This document shows, one piece after another, positions 44,140-53,173 of a stretch of 64,000 bases of DNA. Source of the stretch: Chloroflexota bacterium (GTDB lineage: Bacteria > Chloroflexota > Anaerolineae > Caldilineales > Caldilineaceae); NCBI GenBank assembly GCA_018969295.1, contig JAGWYN010000005.1, positions 101,008-165,007 of the forward strand, given 5' to 3'. Under the pieces are notes generated by a model. The model did no database searches. It was not told the origin of the DNA and saw only the letters and a program-made list of their open reading frames with translations. The stretch's first letter is position 1. Each line of letters opens with the position of its first letter. The position numbers and the translations under genes were made by a program.

Positions 44140-47100
44140 ATGGCAAGTATTTTTGAGTTGCTACCTGGTCAGGCGCAAAAAGATGAGTTGCTGGCAAATT
44201 TTAATGCTGCGATGACGCCAGAAGCGCTGGGCTTGAATGTGTTCCAACAATTGGATGTGCGCACGCTGGCAGATTCTTTTCCTATCCAGGAGATTCAATC
44301 GTTGCAGATTGGCTCCCTCCCATCGCTGCCAGCTTCGCTGTCGAAGGAGGAGTTCCTCCAGCAGTGGCAGGATTCGTTGGCACAGATCAAGGGGATGAAT
44401 TTTGCCACGCTGCGTGCTGAGATTGAGCGCAGTTCCCCTCCTCTGCTGCCACAGCCCAACTTTCGCTTCAGTGAGATGGCTGGCCAAATCACTGCTGCGA
44501 TTGTGCCCGCAGTGAAGGTTGAACTGCCAGTCGCTGTTGTCGACGCGTCGATGGCAGAACTTCTGGATCTGCCGCAGTTGCAAAGCGAACTGACGCAGCT
44601 GGCACAGACAGGCGCTGCAATGCCGCTGCGTTTCTTGAACGTGCTCTTTGGCATGCTGGACAAACTGATTTCAACCCTCAGTGATGCTGACAAACTGGTA
44701 CAATTCACTGAACAGTCCCTCCAGGACATCTATGGACAGCAGCTTGAGAAGCTCGATACCCTTCTGCCACTAGTTGCCCTTGAGCGGACGCTGCTGTTGA
44801 CATCTGTATCCGAGGAACCAGACAGCTTTTCTGCCCAGTATGCGCTCCTCCTCGATCAGATCGACGTGCTGGCGGATGGTGACATTGTCCGTGCACGTAA
44901 GCTGACCCAGCGTGCTGAGCAGGTTGTGATTCCTGCGCTCCGCACGCTGGAACAGGCCGGGGTTACGCTGAACATGCTGGCCACTGACAATTCAACGGCG
45001 CTCCGCACAGCGCTGACGAGCGTCGTCGACCTGAACACGACCAATACTGCACTTGTCCAGCCCTATGTCACGTCGATCGGCGCACGGATCAGCCAGGTGT
45101 TGGATGCAATCGCGGGACCGGTGGGACAGATTCGGTCGATGTCGAACCAGATTCAGGCGTACCTCAACCAGACCATCAGGTTCGCCAGAGATGGCGCTCA
45201 GTACATGTCAGAACGGATCGAGTTTGCATTGCGCCAGATTGAAACCTGGATTCAGACCATTGAAGCCAGGATTCAGGCGGTTCAAAAACAGATCGAGACG
45301 TTTATTGCCGACCTGGATATTACGCCGTTCCTCCTCCGTGCCAAGGCTGGCTGCGCCCGGATCGGCGAAGGGGTCGACAGGTTCTTCACCCAGATTGAGA
45401 CGTTGAAGCTTCAGCTCGATGGCTCGGTCGCCACCCTCGGTGAGCAGATTGATGAGCAGGTGACACAGGCCTTTCTAGAACTAGAAACAAAAATTCGTGA
45501 ATTGCTGGCACAGATTCTCGCTCTCCTCAATCGAGAAGATGTACAGCGACTGCTGCAACAGGTGCGGGAGGGCATTGAAAAGTTCAAAGAAATCATTGAC
45601 CAGGCGTCGTTTCAGCCGGTCTTTGATCTGGTACTGACCAAAACCGGCGAGATGGAAAACAACATCAAAGCCATCGATGTCGCCAGCATGAGTGTGCCGC
45701 AGCGGACCGCGCTTAAAGTCGGCGCCACGGTGCTGCGCGAAGTCCGGGTCGATGAGATTGTCAAGCCGGAAATCCTGGAAGCTTTTGAAGAGATTCGCGC
45801 GCCGCTGGCAGAAATGATCAAACTCATCGGCGACAAGGTACGTCAGATCGAACGCGAAATTGAGCTATTCAACCCTGGCTCGCTGTTGACGGACCTTCTG
45901 GTCGATTCAGGCCCCTATAAGCTCCTGATGCAGGTGCTGGAGAGCTTCCGCCCGTCTCTGCTGCTGACACCTCTGCAGGATCTGAATGTCAAGGTGACCG
46001 AGATCGTCCAGATACTCGATCCAAACCTGATTGTGCGTGAAGTGCAGAAGCTCTATGAAAGCGTGGCTGGATTGTTGGAAATTTTCGACCCAGCACCCTT
46101 TACGCAGTTGATCGACGATGCCTTGGGCACAGCGACGACAGAGCTCGCCGATATCCGCGACAACCAGATGGAACAGATAGTGCAGTTGGTACGCGAGACC
46201 ATTTCGATGCAGAGACTGTTGGGTGGCACTGGCCTCTCAGAGATCAGCAACCCTGAATTCTGGCAGATTTTGGTGAATATCGTGGGGGGCGGCTACCTGA
46301 ACCGCATGGTAGAGACCCTAGAGGAGGTCGAGCGGCAATTGACTGAGCGTGCTGGTGAAGCAGTGGACAGCAAAGCCATGCAGCGCCTGCAGCGCATCCA
46401 AGCCAATGCCAGACGCCAACAGGCGGCCACCGCCCCGCTGATCAAAGCTCAGACGCAGGAGCTGCACACCGCACTCCAATCTGATTATTTCACTAATCTA
46501 CAGCAGCGCCGCATCGATCTGCGCAGCCGCCACGCAGCCAATCGTGAGGTCATCCAACTGCTCGATGACATCGACCTTGCACCGCTGCTGCAACTCCAGC
46601 CAGCGGCCCGCACGCTGGCTGGCTTAACAACCACGAAGCTGAAAAAAGCTGTCACCAACGTCAATACACTCCTGAACGAACAGGACGCTGCCTTGCAGTC
46701 GCTGGATGCTGCCTTTCTCCAGTCGGTTGTGACCAGTGTCTTCCGCGTCCAGATAGGCGTCCCTGTGCGCGAGGAGATCAGCCTGCTGCAGCAAAAATTG
46801 GCCCCCTTCCAGGAAACAGTAGTGGCCATTCAGTCGATTCTGGAGACTGTCCTGGGGCTTCCCAGCGAGATCGACGCCAACGTCAGCAATGTCCTGGCTG
46901 CACTTCAAACCAACGTGAGTGCCGTGATTACCCAAATCATTGCTGCGATCGAGGTGGCAGGCGAGACGCTGACGAAGACGCCAGAGCTGGTCTACGCCCA
47001 GATTCAGCACAACCTGGAAAGGCTCAGCCCGGCGTGGATGCTCAATGCCTTTGCAGAGAGCGATTTCGCGCACGACGCCGGTGCAGCACGCACACAGCCC

Positions 47101-47913
47101 GCTGGCATGCTGCGCATGGCGGAGCGGATCGTCAACAGCGCCAATCCAGGAGGGAGTGACCTGTTTGCATTGATGCGCTCCCAACTGATCGAAAATGAGT
47201 TCCTGGTACTGCAGGCGGGCGTAGAACGATGGCAGGAGAACCCCAACAACGGGTTGCCCCCTGGCGCATGCACGAATGTCCTGAAAGCGATGAACCAGAT
47301 GCTGGGGGACTCGTCACTGTTTTCGAGTGACTACCTGGATACAACCCAGGATGCACTCGAAAGCCAGATTAAAACGATCGAGACAACGCTCGACACACTG
47401 CTCCAGGACGCTGAGGCGACCGCTGACCAGAAAATCAGACAGATCAAGCAGCTGCATCGGTTGAACACGCTGCAAACGCAGTTGAAGTCTGTTGCGCCCA
47501 GATACCGCAGCACACAACAGCGCGCGGATCTGATTCGCTTGAACCGCATCCTGTTGGAAGTCAGTTATCCAGAGGACATTGTCATGGGTCTCCAATCGCT
47601 GCATCCATATATTGTTGAGCAGGTTGCTCACCTGTATCCAGCAGTCACCGTGCGTCGACTGGACGATATCTATGGCGGTGTAGTCGACAAAATCGCCCAG
47701 TTGCCGGATCAGTTGATCCGCTCACCGCTGGACGAAGCTTTTGGCGAGGTCAAACAGCTGCTGAAACAGAATTTCGACATTGCCAGCATCTTTGAGCCGT
47801 TGGATCTAAAACTGGATAGTGTGGACGAAGATCTAGCCCTGGGGCTGGACAAACTGAGTGATGCATACAGCCGACTGCTGAATACATTCGATCAGCGGCT
47901 GTCAGCAGCCTGA
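44140..47913 (+). CDS. Tape measure protein
   Basis: The longest gene of the cluster (1257 residues). It is almost wholly helical with many heptad stretches, for example QIETWIQTIEARIQAVQKQ and KLYESVAGLLEIFDP. There is no signal peptide. Position and composition are those of tape measures, which set tail length and plug the tube. At about 0.15 nm per residue in extended helix it would specify a tube near 190 nm, much longer than a typical R-pyocin. I see no peptidase or lysozyme domain. Gene order (chaperone upstream, gpD-like hub downstream) agrees with contractile phage. Confidence 0.82.
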   Translation: MASIFELLPGQAQKDELLANFNAAMTPEALGLNVFQQLDVRTLADSFPIQEIQSLQIGSLPSLPASLSKEEFLQQWQDSLAQIKGMNFATLRAEIERSSPPLLPQPNFRFSEMAGQITAAIVPAVKVELPVAVVDASMAELLDLPQLQSELTQLAQTGAAMPLRFLNVLFGMLDKLISTLSDADKLVQFTEQSLQDIYGQQLEKLDTLLPLVALERTLLLTSVSEEPDSFSAQYALLLDQIDVLADGDIVRARKLTQRAEQVVIPALRTLEQAGVTLNMLATDNSTALRTALTSVVDLNTTNTALVQPYVTSIGARISQVLDAIAGPVGQIRSMSNQIQAYLNQTIRFARDGAQYMSERIEFALRQIETWIQTIEARIQAVQKQIETFIADLDITPFLLRAKAGCARIGEGVDRFFTQIETLKLQLDGSVATLGEQIDEQVTQAFLELETKIRELLAQILALLNREDVQRLLQQVREGIEKFKEIIDQASFQPVFDLVLTKTGEMENNIKAIDVASMSVPQRTALKVGATVLREVRVDEIVKPEILEAFEEIRAPLAEMIKLIGDKVRQIEREIELFNPGSLLTDLLVDSGPYKLLMQVLESFRPSLLLTPLQDLNVKVTEIVQILDPNLIVREVQKLYESVAGLLEIFDPAPFTQLIDDALGTATTELADIRDNQMEQIVQLVRETISMQRLLGGTGLSEISNPEFWQILVNIVGGGYLNRMVETLEEVERQLTERAGEAVDSKAMQRLQRIQANARRQQAATAPLIKAQTQELHTALQSDYFTNLQQRRIDLRSRHAANREVIQLLDDIDLAPLLQLQPAARTLAGLTTTKLKKAVTNVNTLLNEQDAALQSLDAAFLQSVVTSVFRVQIGVPVREEISLLQQKLAPFQETVVAIQSILETVLGLPSEIDANVSNVLAALQTNVSAVITQIIAAIEVAGETLTKTPELVYAQIQHNLERLSPAWMLNAFAESDFAHDAGAARTQPAGMLRMAERIVNSANPGGSDLFALMRSQLIENEFLVLQAGVERWQENPNNGLPPGACTNVLKAMNQMLGDSSLFSSDYLDTTQDALESQIKTIETTLDTLLQDAEATADQKIRQIKQLHRLNTLQTQLKSVAPRYRSTQQRADLIRLNRILLEVSYPEDIVMGLQSLHPYIVEQVAHLYPAVTVRRLDDIYGGVVDKIAQLPDQLIRSPLDEAFGEVKQLLKQNFDIASIFEPLDLKLDSVDEDLALGLDKLSDAYSRLLNTFDQRLSAA

Positions 47914-47950
47914 TCCGCTTTACAAACAGCTACTGGAGAAACAGGGCGCT

Positions 47951-48919
47951 ATGCAAAACGCTGCTGGCAAAATTACAGTAGGCGGCACCACCCTGCGCAC
48001 GGGCAAAGACAGTTATTTGCTCAGCGTGAACACGCAGGCGTCGCTCGACACGCCCGTTCATTCCTGCCAGATTGTGGTGAGTATGGGTTCGCGTCTGTCG
48101 GTAAGACCTGGAACAACTGTGCAGGTTGAGCTTGGTTATGGCAACGAGTCAAGCCGCGTCTTCACCGGTCGTGTGCAGAGTGTCGATGCTGGGCTCTCAC
48201 AGATTCATATCGAGGCGCTGAGCGATTTTTCTGCACTCATCAAGGCACGGGTCAATTTGGTGTACGAAAAACAGACAGCCGGTGCCATTGTCGAGAACTT
48301 GTTGGGGCGCTTCAATATCGAAAAAAGCAAGGTGGAGCCCGGTATAAACTTTCCCAGTTACACGCTCAGTGCCGGTCGTACAGCCTGGGCAAATCTCCGT
48401 CAGTTGGCAGAACAGTGCGGCTTTGATTTTTACGCCGATGTCCAGGATCAGGCAGTCTTCGCTGCCTACCGCCCTGCCAAAACCCATGAATTTCAGTATG
48501 GATCTCACATTCTGGATTACACCTGGGCCAGCCTGGCAGATGCGTTTGTGGGGGTAGAAGTCTGCGGCGAAAGTCCGTCCGGGCAAGGTCAGGGCAATGA
48601 TGCCAGCGTCTGGCTGACCAAAAAAGAGGTCAAGGGTACAGCCGGGCGCACCAGTGGAAAAGTGTTGCGCCTTGTCGATCCGACTGCCCGCACACCCAGC
48701 ATGGCGCGTGAAATCGCAGGCAATCAGTGGCAGCGGTACAAAGCACAGGCAAAGGGTCAACTCTCTCTGCTTGGCACACCCGAAGTCGGGCTGGGCGATG
48801 CCATCCAGCTGAGCAAGATGCCGCCTGCCCATCGCGGGCAGCTGCGGGTGACTGGCGTACGGCATCGTTTGAACTCGGCTTCCGGCTTCTTGACAGATGT
48901 CAGTTGGGAGAAACGTTAG
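47951..48919 (+). CDS. Baseplate hub protein (gpD/gp27-like)
   Basis: A 322-residue hub subunit like P2 D and the N-terminal half of VgrG. It includes VNTQASLDTPVHSCQIVVS, a beta-barrel sheet with RVFTGRVQSVDAGL, the LNLL-like EQTAGAIVENLL region (here KQTAGAIVENLLGRF) and AWANLRQLAEQCGFDFYADV, a strong signature of this family. Trimers bind the spike below and the tube above. It is separate from the spike protein, as in phage, rather than fused as in T6SS VgrG. Confidence 0.9.
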   Translation: MQNAAGKITVGGTTLRTGKDSYLLSVNTQASLDTPVHSCQIVVSMGSRLSVRPGTTVQVELGYGNESSRVFTGRVQSVDAGLSQIHIEALSDFSALIKARVNLVYEKQTAGAIVENLLGRFNIEKSKVEPGINFPSYTLSAGRTAWANLRQLAEQCGFDFYADVQDQAVFAAYRPAKTHEFQYGSHILDYTWASLADAFVGVEVCGESPSGQGQGNDASVWLTKKEVKGTAGRTSGKVLRLVDPTARTPSMAREIAGNQWQRYKAQAKGQLSLLGTPEVGLGDAIQLSKMPPAHRGQLRVTGVRHRLNSASGFLTDVSWEKR

Positions 48920-48922
48920 CAC

Positions 48923-49858
48923 ATGGAAAGCATTGTTGGTGTCATGAAGCGGGTGGCGGAACAGGAAGTGCAGCGCATTCTGACGACAGAATTGGGCATT
49001 GTGACAGCCGTCTTTCCCCACTCGGACGAGAATGATAAAGATAACTATCACTGTTCGGTCAAACTCAAGCAGCATAAGCGCCCTGATGGCCAGGCGCTGG
49101 AACTGCGCAATGTACCTGTTGCGACGCCGTATATGGGGTTGGTCTGCATACCCAACATCAACGACCTGGTGCTGGTCAACTTCATCGGTGGGGACATCAA
49201 TGCACCGATTGTCACCGGACGCCTCTACAACGACGCCGACCGGCCCCCTCAGAACAAAAAGAATGAATTCCTGCTCCAACACAAGCTTGATGCCGGGGGG
49301 AGCATCAAGCTGGACAACAAAGGGCGCATTTTGGCGGCCAGCAAAAATGAGAAAGAAACCCTGACGCTGGACGACGATCAGATCGAACTGGTTGCCGATG
49401 CGTTCAGCCTGGTAATCGATGCCAAGGCCAAGAAGATCACAGTTCGGTCGGACAAAAAGAAGGAGGGGGGAAGCATCAAGCTGGACGACAAAGGCGTGAT
49501 CACGGCAACGAGCAAAAATGAAAAAAATACGGTGACGGTCAAAGATGAGCAGATTGCGTTGGTCACAGAAAAGCTCAGTCTCATCATCGATGTGAAGGGT
49601 GAAAAAATTGTGATCCACTCGGACAAAGATGTGGAGTTGAACGCCAAGCAAGGCAAATTGACGTTGTCTGCTCGCGAAGTTGAAATCAAGGCTGACACCC
49701 ACTTGAAACTGACTGCACAGCAAAATATCGACCTGAAGGCGACCAGCCAATGCACCGTCGAAGGTACGGCAGGTGCTACGCTCAAAAATGCTGCTGCCCA
49801 GGTTGCATTGAATGGCCCAAGTGTGAACATCAACAATGGCGCGCTGGAGATTACCTGA
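48923..49858 (+). CDS. Spike protein (gpV/gp5-like, OB-fold plus beta-helix)
   Basis: A 311-residue spike. Residues about 18-110 are an OB-fold typical of gpV/VgrG (GIVTAVFPHSDEND, VPVATPYMGLVCIPNINDLVLVNFI split by a turn, APIVTGRLYNDADRPP). From about residue 120 a repetitive segment follows (GGSIKLDNKGRILA, SLVIDAKAKKITVRSD, GGSIKLDDKGVITATS), consistent with a triple-stranded beta-helix that forms the needle. The last residues end on TVEGTAGATLKNAAAQV. The tip is supplied by the PAAR-like gene that follows; the stop overlaps its start (TGATG). Confidence 0.9.
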   Translation: MESIVGVMKRVAEQEVQRILTTELGIVTAVFPHSDENDKDNYHCSVKLKQHKRPDGQALELRNVPVATPYMGLVCIPNINDLVLVNFIGGDINAPIVTGRLYNDADRPPQNKKNEFLLQHKLDAGGSIKLDNKGRILAASKNEKETLTLDDDQIELVADAFSLVIDAKAKKITVRSDKKKEGGSIKLDDKGVITATSKNEKNTVTVKDEQIALVTEKLSLIIDVKGEKIVIHSDKDVELNAKQGKLTLSAREVEIKADTHLKLTAQQNIDLKATSQCTVEGTAGATLKNAAAQVALNGPSVNINNGALEIT

Positions 49859-50217
49859 TGCCTGGCTATTTGCTGACAATCAATTGTGTGGTCACCTGCG
49901 TGCATGGCGGGCAGGCCAAACCGACGGCACCCAACCCACGCGTGAAGATCCAAGGAACACCTGTCCCCATGCCATCGCCGCCGATGATGATCGCTGGCTG
50001 CAGCATGGCCGTTCCGCCGCCAGCCGGTCCCGGGCCCACGCCATGTCTGACGGCTAATTTTCTGCCGCCAACTGGCACAGTGCGTGTCAAATCGATGGGG
50101 CAACCACTGCTCTGCCTCTCCAGTACAACGGCCCCCTGTGTGACAACGCCGCCCTCCCCGCCAGCACCGCTGCTGCCAGTTGCGTTTGCCGGGCAGGTGC
50201 GGGTGAAAGGACAGTAA
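49858..50217 (+). CDS. PAAR-like spike tip protein
   Basis: A 119-residue Pro- and Gly-rich protein beginning PGYLLTINCVVTCVHGGQA. Cys10, Cys14, His16, Cys48 and Cys63 could bind one metal ion at the tip of the cone. The pattern of short glycine-proline-turn strands is that of PAAR-like proteins in injection systems rather than the classic PAAR of T6SS. The ATG at 49858 overlaps the spike stop, which agrees with stoichiometric capping of the needle. There is no C-terminal toxin extension. Confidence 0.78.
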   Translation: MPGYLLTINCVVTCVHGGQAKPTAPNPRVKIQGTPVPMPSPPMMIAGCSMAVPPPAGPGPTPCLTANFLPPTGTVRVKSMGQPLLCLSSTTAPCVTTPPSPPAPLLPVAFAGQVRVKGQ

Positions 50218-50222
50218 CCCAG

Positions 50223-50687
50223 ATGATGACCGACCTGATGCTGACACGCCGTGCGCTGGAAAGCCTGAGTGATGATCGTATCGCCGTCGACCTGCAGAGC
50301 GCCAGCGGCGACCTGCGTCTGGTCAGCGGTCGCGCAAACCTGGCACAGGCCATTCTAAACCGTCTCTTCACCCGGCAAGGTGAATTGACCGGCTTGGGAC
50401 ACCCTGACTATGGCTCCCGACTCTACCAACTGATCGGTGAACCCAACATCCGACGCACCCATGCACTGGCCGATCTGTACATCCGTGAATGTCTGGCGCA
50501 GGAAGAACGGATTGAGGAGGTTGTAACGATCGCCATGACACCAGCATCGTTGCGCCCCGACCTGCGTGCCAGCCTGCGTGCCGACCCACGCAGCCTCCTG
50601 GAAATTCAGATCACGGTGCGCCCGATCGAAGCGCTAGACGCCACGCAACTGTTAACGCTATCCCTCAAGATGAACCTGGAGGGCTGA
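50223..50687 (+). CDS. Baseplate wedge protein (gp25/gpW-like)
   Basis: A 154-residue protein of the gp25/W family that anchors sheath to baseplate. LRLVSGRANLAQAILNRLFT followed by QGELTGLGHPDYGSRLYQLIG is the core of the family, and the C-terminal strand region includes LLEIQITVRPIE. The acidic EPR-type motif is only partly kept. It is followed two bases later by the J-like wedge, as in contractile phages. Confidence 0.9.
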   Translation: MMTDLMLTRRALESLSDDRIAVDLQSASGDLRLVSGRANLAQAILNRLFTRQGELTGLGHPDYGSRLYQLIGEPNIRRTHALADLYIRECLAQEERIEEVVTIAMTPASLRPDLRASLRADPRSLLEIQITVRPIEALDATQLLTLSLKMNLEG

Positions 50688-50689
50688 CC

Positions 50690-53170
50690 ATGTCATTCAT
50701 CAAGAAAGATTTTGTCGACCTGTATCTGCAGCTGGAAAGCAATTCCCGCCAGTTGACCCCACAGATCTCTGATTTTCAAGAGGGCAGCGTCATTCGTTCG
50801 CTCTTCGAATCCTTTGCAATTGAACTGGCAACCCTCTACGAACAAATGGAGCTGGTCTACCAGGCTGGATTTGTCGATACCGCTGAAGAGGCAAATCTAG
50901 AGCGTGTCGTAGCCATTCTTGGCATCAAACGGAATGAGCCAGATTTTGCCACCGGAGAGGTCACCTTTGTACGCGATCAGGGCTCGGTCGACACCCTGAT
51001 CGTTCCAATGGGTACCCTGGTGACCACTGAAGAGGCCCCCGTCCTGGAAGAGAGTGAGGGGGGAGATCTGTTGAAAAAAGCCTACCTCACGATTGAGGAG
51101 GGTCTACTGGCTGTCGGTGAAAGTGCAGTGACAGTCAAGGTGCAGGCAGAAACGCGCGGCCGTGAGTTGGCAACCGACGCCGAAACAGTCACCGTCATGC
51201 CGCGGCCAGTCCCTGGAATTAAATACGTCACCAACAGCCGCCCAATTCGCTTCTTGGGGCGCGACCGGGAGAGCGACGAGGCATTGCGCCAACGCGCCAA
51301 ACAGGTGTTGTTGTCCTCCGGGCGCGCATCCATTACTTCGATTGAAAATGCGCTCCTGAGCATGCCCGGCGTGCGTGCAGTGCGTATTCACGAAGATCCG
51401 ACTCGCCCTGGTCTGATCCAGGTCTATGTCGACGGCTTGACCGAGCGCAATCGCGGCGCATTGCAAAAGCGAATCGACGAAGTGCGCGCAGCTGGCATTT
51501 TCGTGGCGCTGGCGCCGGCACAGCCCATCCACCTGACCCTGGTGTTGCGCATCGCAGTCGATCCTCGGGTCAAGGGCGAGGAACAGGTCGCTGTTGAGCA
51601 AGCAGTAAGTGTGGCGGTGGAAGCGTTTGTCGCCAACGTGCCGATGGGACAGCCACTGCTCTTTTCGCAATTGACCGCTGAAGTCCTGGCAATTCCAGGC
51701 GTTGTCGATCTGGAGGACTTCACAATTACAGCAACACGGCCAGCAGGGAGCACACCCACAGCCCCCCCTGCACACTATACCCTCACAGCACGTCGGATCG
51801 AGGCCAGCCTCTTCGAATGCTTTGTGCCCCAACGCGTGCGCGTCGCTGCGTCCATCAAGCCGCTGCCGATCGACGTACAGGCGCAGGTGACTCTTCCGAG
51901 CAGCCTTCTCCGCTCCCGCCTGGTGGCGCGCTATCAAAACCTGCTCGGCGCACAGCAACAGACCGCAGCGCTGCAGGCCACTGCCGCAGTAGCGGCGGTA
52001 CCACCCTTCAGCCGCGCTGCAGTCATCAACGAACTGCAGCGATTCTACTCCACTGTGAGCCCAGCAGTGACCGTCGTTGACTGGGAGATAACGCTGGAAC
52101 AGACACAGCTGACCTCCCTGGCGGCATCGATTCACAATTTTTTTGTCACCGTGCAACAGGCCAATCCCACAGGCGGCGGGCGTGTGGCTGCCAAAGAGCT
52201 GGTCGCTCATCTCCAACAGCGCCGCCCTGGCAACGACAGCAGCAACGTGTGGCTGGACTGGATTGAGCGTCGTCAGACTGAATGGTTGACACAATTCCAT
52301 GAAAAGAGAATGGCTGAATTCCCAGCACAGACACTGGACAGCCATCTTCGCGCATATGCCATCACCGCCTATCAAAGTGCCTTGAATCAAGCGCGTACAC
52401 GGCAACAGGTCATGCTGGATGCAGCGACTGCTGCCTTTCAGCGCCAGAGTACCGAGTTGGACATCACCCAGAGCGGCGATCAACGCAAACTGATTGCCGC
52501 GCAACTCGAACTGAGCCACCAGCAACAAGCGGCCAACGATACCTTCCGCAACAGTGAGCTGGCAGCCGCAGAAGCACGCGATGCTGCACTCAGTGGTGCC
52601 AGAGCGCTGGTCGAGGCCTTGCAGACCCAGACACAACAGGCCCTCCAGGCACTGATCGTTGACACTTTCCAGGAAATGCAAAGCTTTATGCGCGCGGTGG
52701 AGATTCCAATCTATGACATAGCGGTGCGGCTCCGCACGACGCTGTTCGACCAGGAGATTCTAGCCGACGTCGAATTCATCGAGGCAAGCTTTGTCGAGAC
52801 ACCACAGCCCAATCTTCTCTTCGTCTACACAGACCGGCTGGAATTAGCAGGCAGGCTGCAGCTGACAATGCCTGCGCGCGTGACCGCAGCCGAAAAAGAG
52901 CACGCCCTCTACGCCCTGCGCACAGATATTGCCAATTACCTGGAAACATTGCATCCTGACCAGGAGCTTGACCTTGACGAGTTCCGCTCTGTCATTCTGG
53001 CACATGGACAGGTAGCACTGAATCCGACCACACTCCACCTGCTGAAACTGCACCACGGCCAGCGCAGCGAAGTGCCAGGGCGCACCGATGGGAACAAGCT
53101 CAAGATTCTGACTGGCGAAAAACTCTTCCTGTCTCCTGAACCGTGGTTTGCGATTGAGGTTCAACAGTAG
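50690..53170 (+). CDS. Baseplate wedge protein J (gp6-like) with long helical insertion
   Basis: An 826-residue J-family wedge. Residues 1-360 have the usual start (DFQEGSVIRSLFESFAIELA, then LERVVAILGIKRNEPDFATG) and the core EALRQRAKQVLLSSGRASITS with VRAVRIHEDPTRPGLIQVYVDG. From about 430 to 680 there is a long helical, Gln/Ala-rich region that normal J proteins (about 300 residues in P2) lack. Beta-rich segments return toward the C-terminus. The insertion probably enlarges the baseplate ring or holds fibres. Confidence 0.85.
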   Translation: MSFIKKDFVDLYLQLESNSRQLTPQISDFQEGSVIRSLFESFAIELATLYEQMELVYQAGFVDTAEEANLERVVAILGIKRNEPDFATGEVTFVRDQGSVDTLIVPMGTLVTTEEAPVLEESEGGDLLKKAYLTIEEGLLAVGESAVTVKVQAETRGRELATDAETVTVMPRPVPGIKYVTNSRPIRFLGRDRESDEALRQRAKQVLLSSGRASITSIENALLSMPGVRAVRIHEDPTRPGLIQVYVDGLTERNRGALQKRIDEVRAAGIFVALAPAQPIHLTLVLRIAVDPRVKGEEQVAVEQAVSVAVEAFVANVPMGQPLLFSQLTAEVLAIPGVVDLEDFTITATRPAGSTPTAPPAHYTLTARRIEASLFECFVPQRVRVAASIKPLPIDVQAQVTLPSSLLRSRLVARYQNLLGAQQQTAALQATAAVAAVPPFSRAAVINELQRFYSTVSPAVTVVDWEITLEQTQLTSLAASIHNFFVTVQQANPTGGGRVAAKELVAHLQQRRPGNDSSNVWLDWIERRQTEWLTQFHEKRMAEFPAQTLDSHLRAYAITAYQSALNQARTRQQVMLDAATAAFQRQSTELDITQSGDQRKLIAAQLELSHQQQAANDTFRNSELAAAEARDAALSGARALVEALQTQTQQALQALIVDTFQEMQSFMRAVEIPIYDIAVRLRTTLFDQEILADVEFIEASFVETPQPNLLFVYTDRLELAGRLQLTMPARVTAAEKEHALYALRTDIANYLETLHPDQELDLDEFRSVILAHGQVALNPTTLHLLKLHHGQRSEVPGRTDGNKLKILTGEKLFLSPEPWFAIEVQQ

Positions 53171-53173
53171 ACT

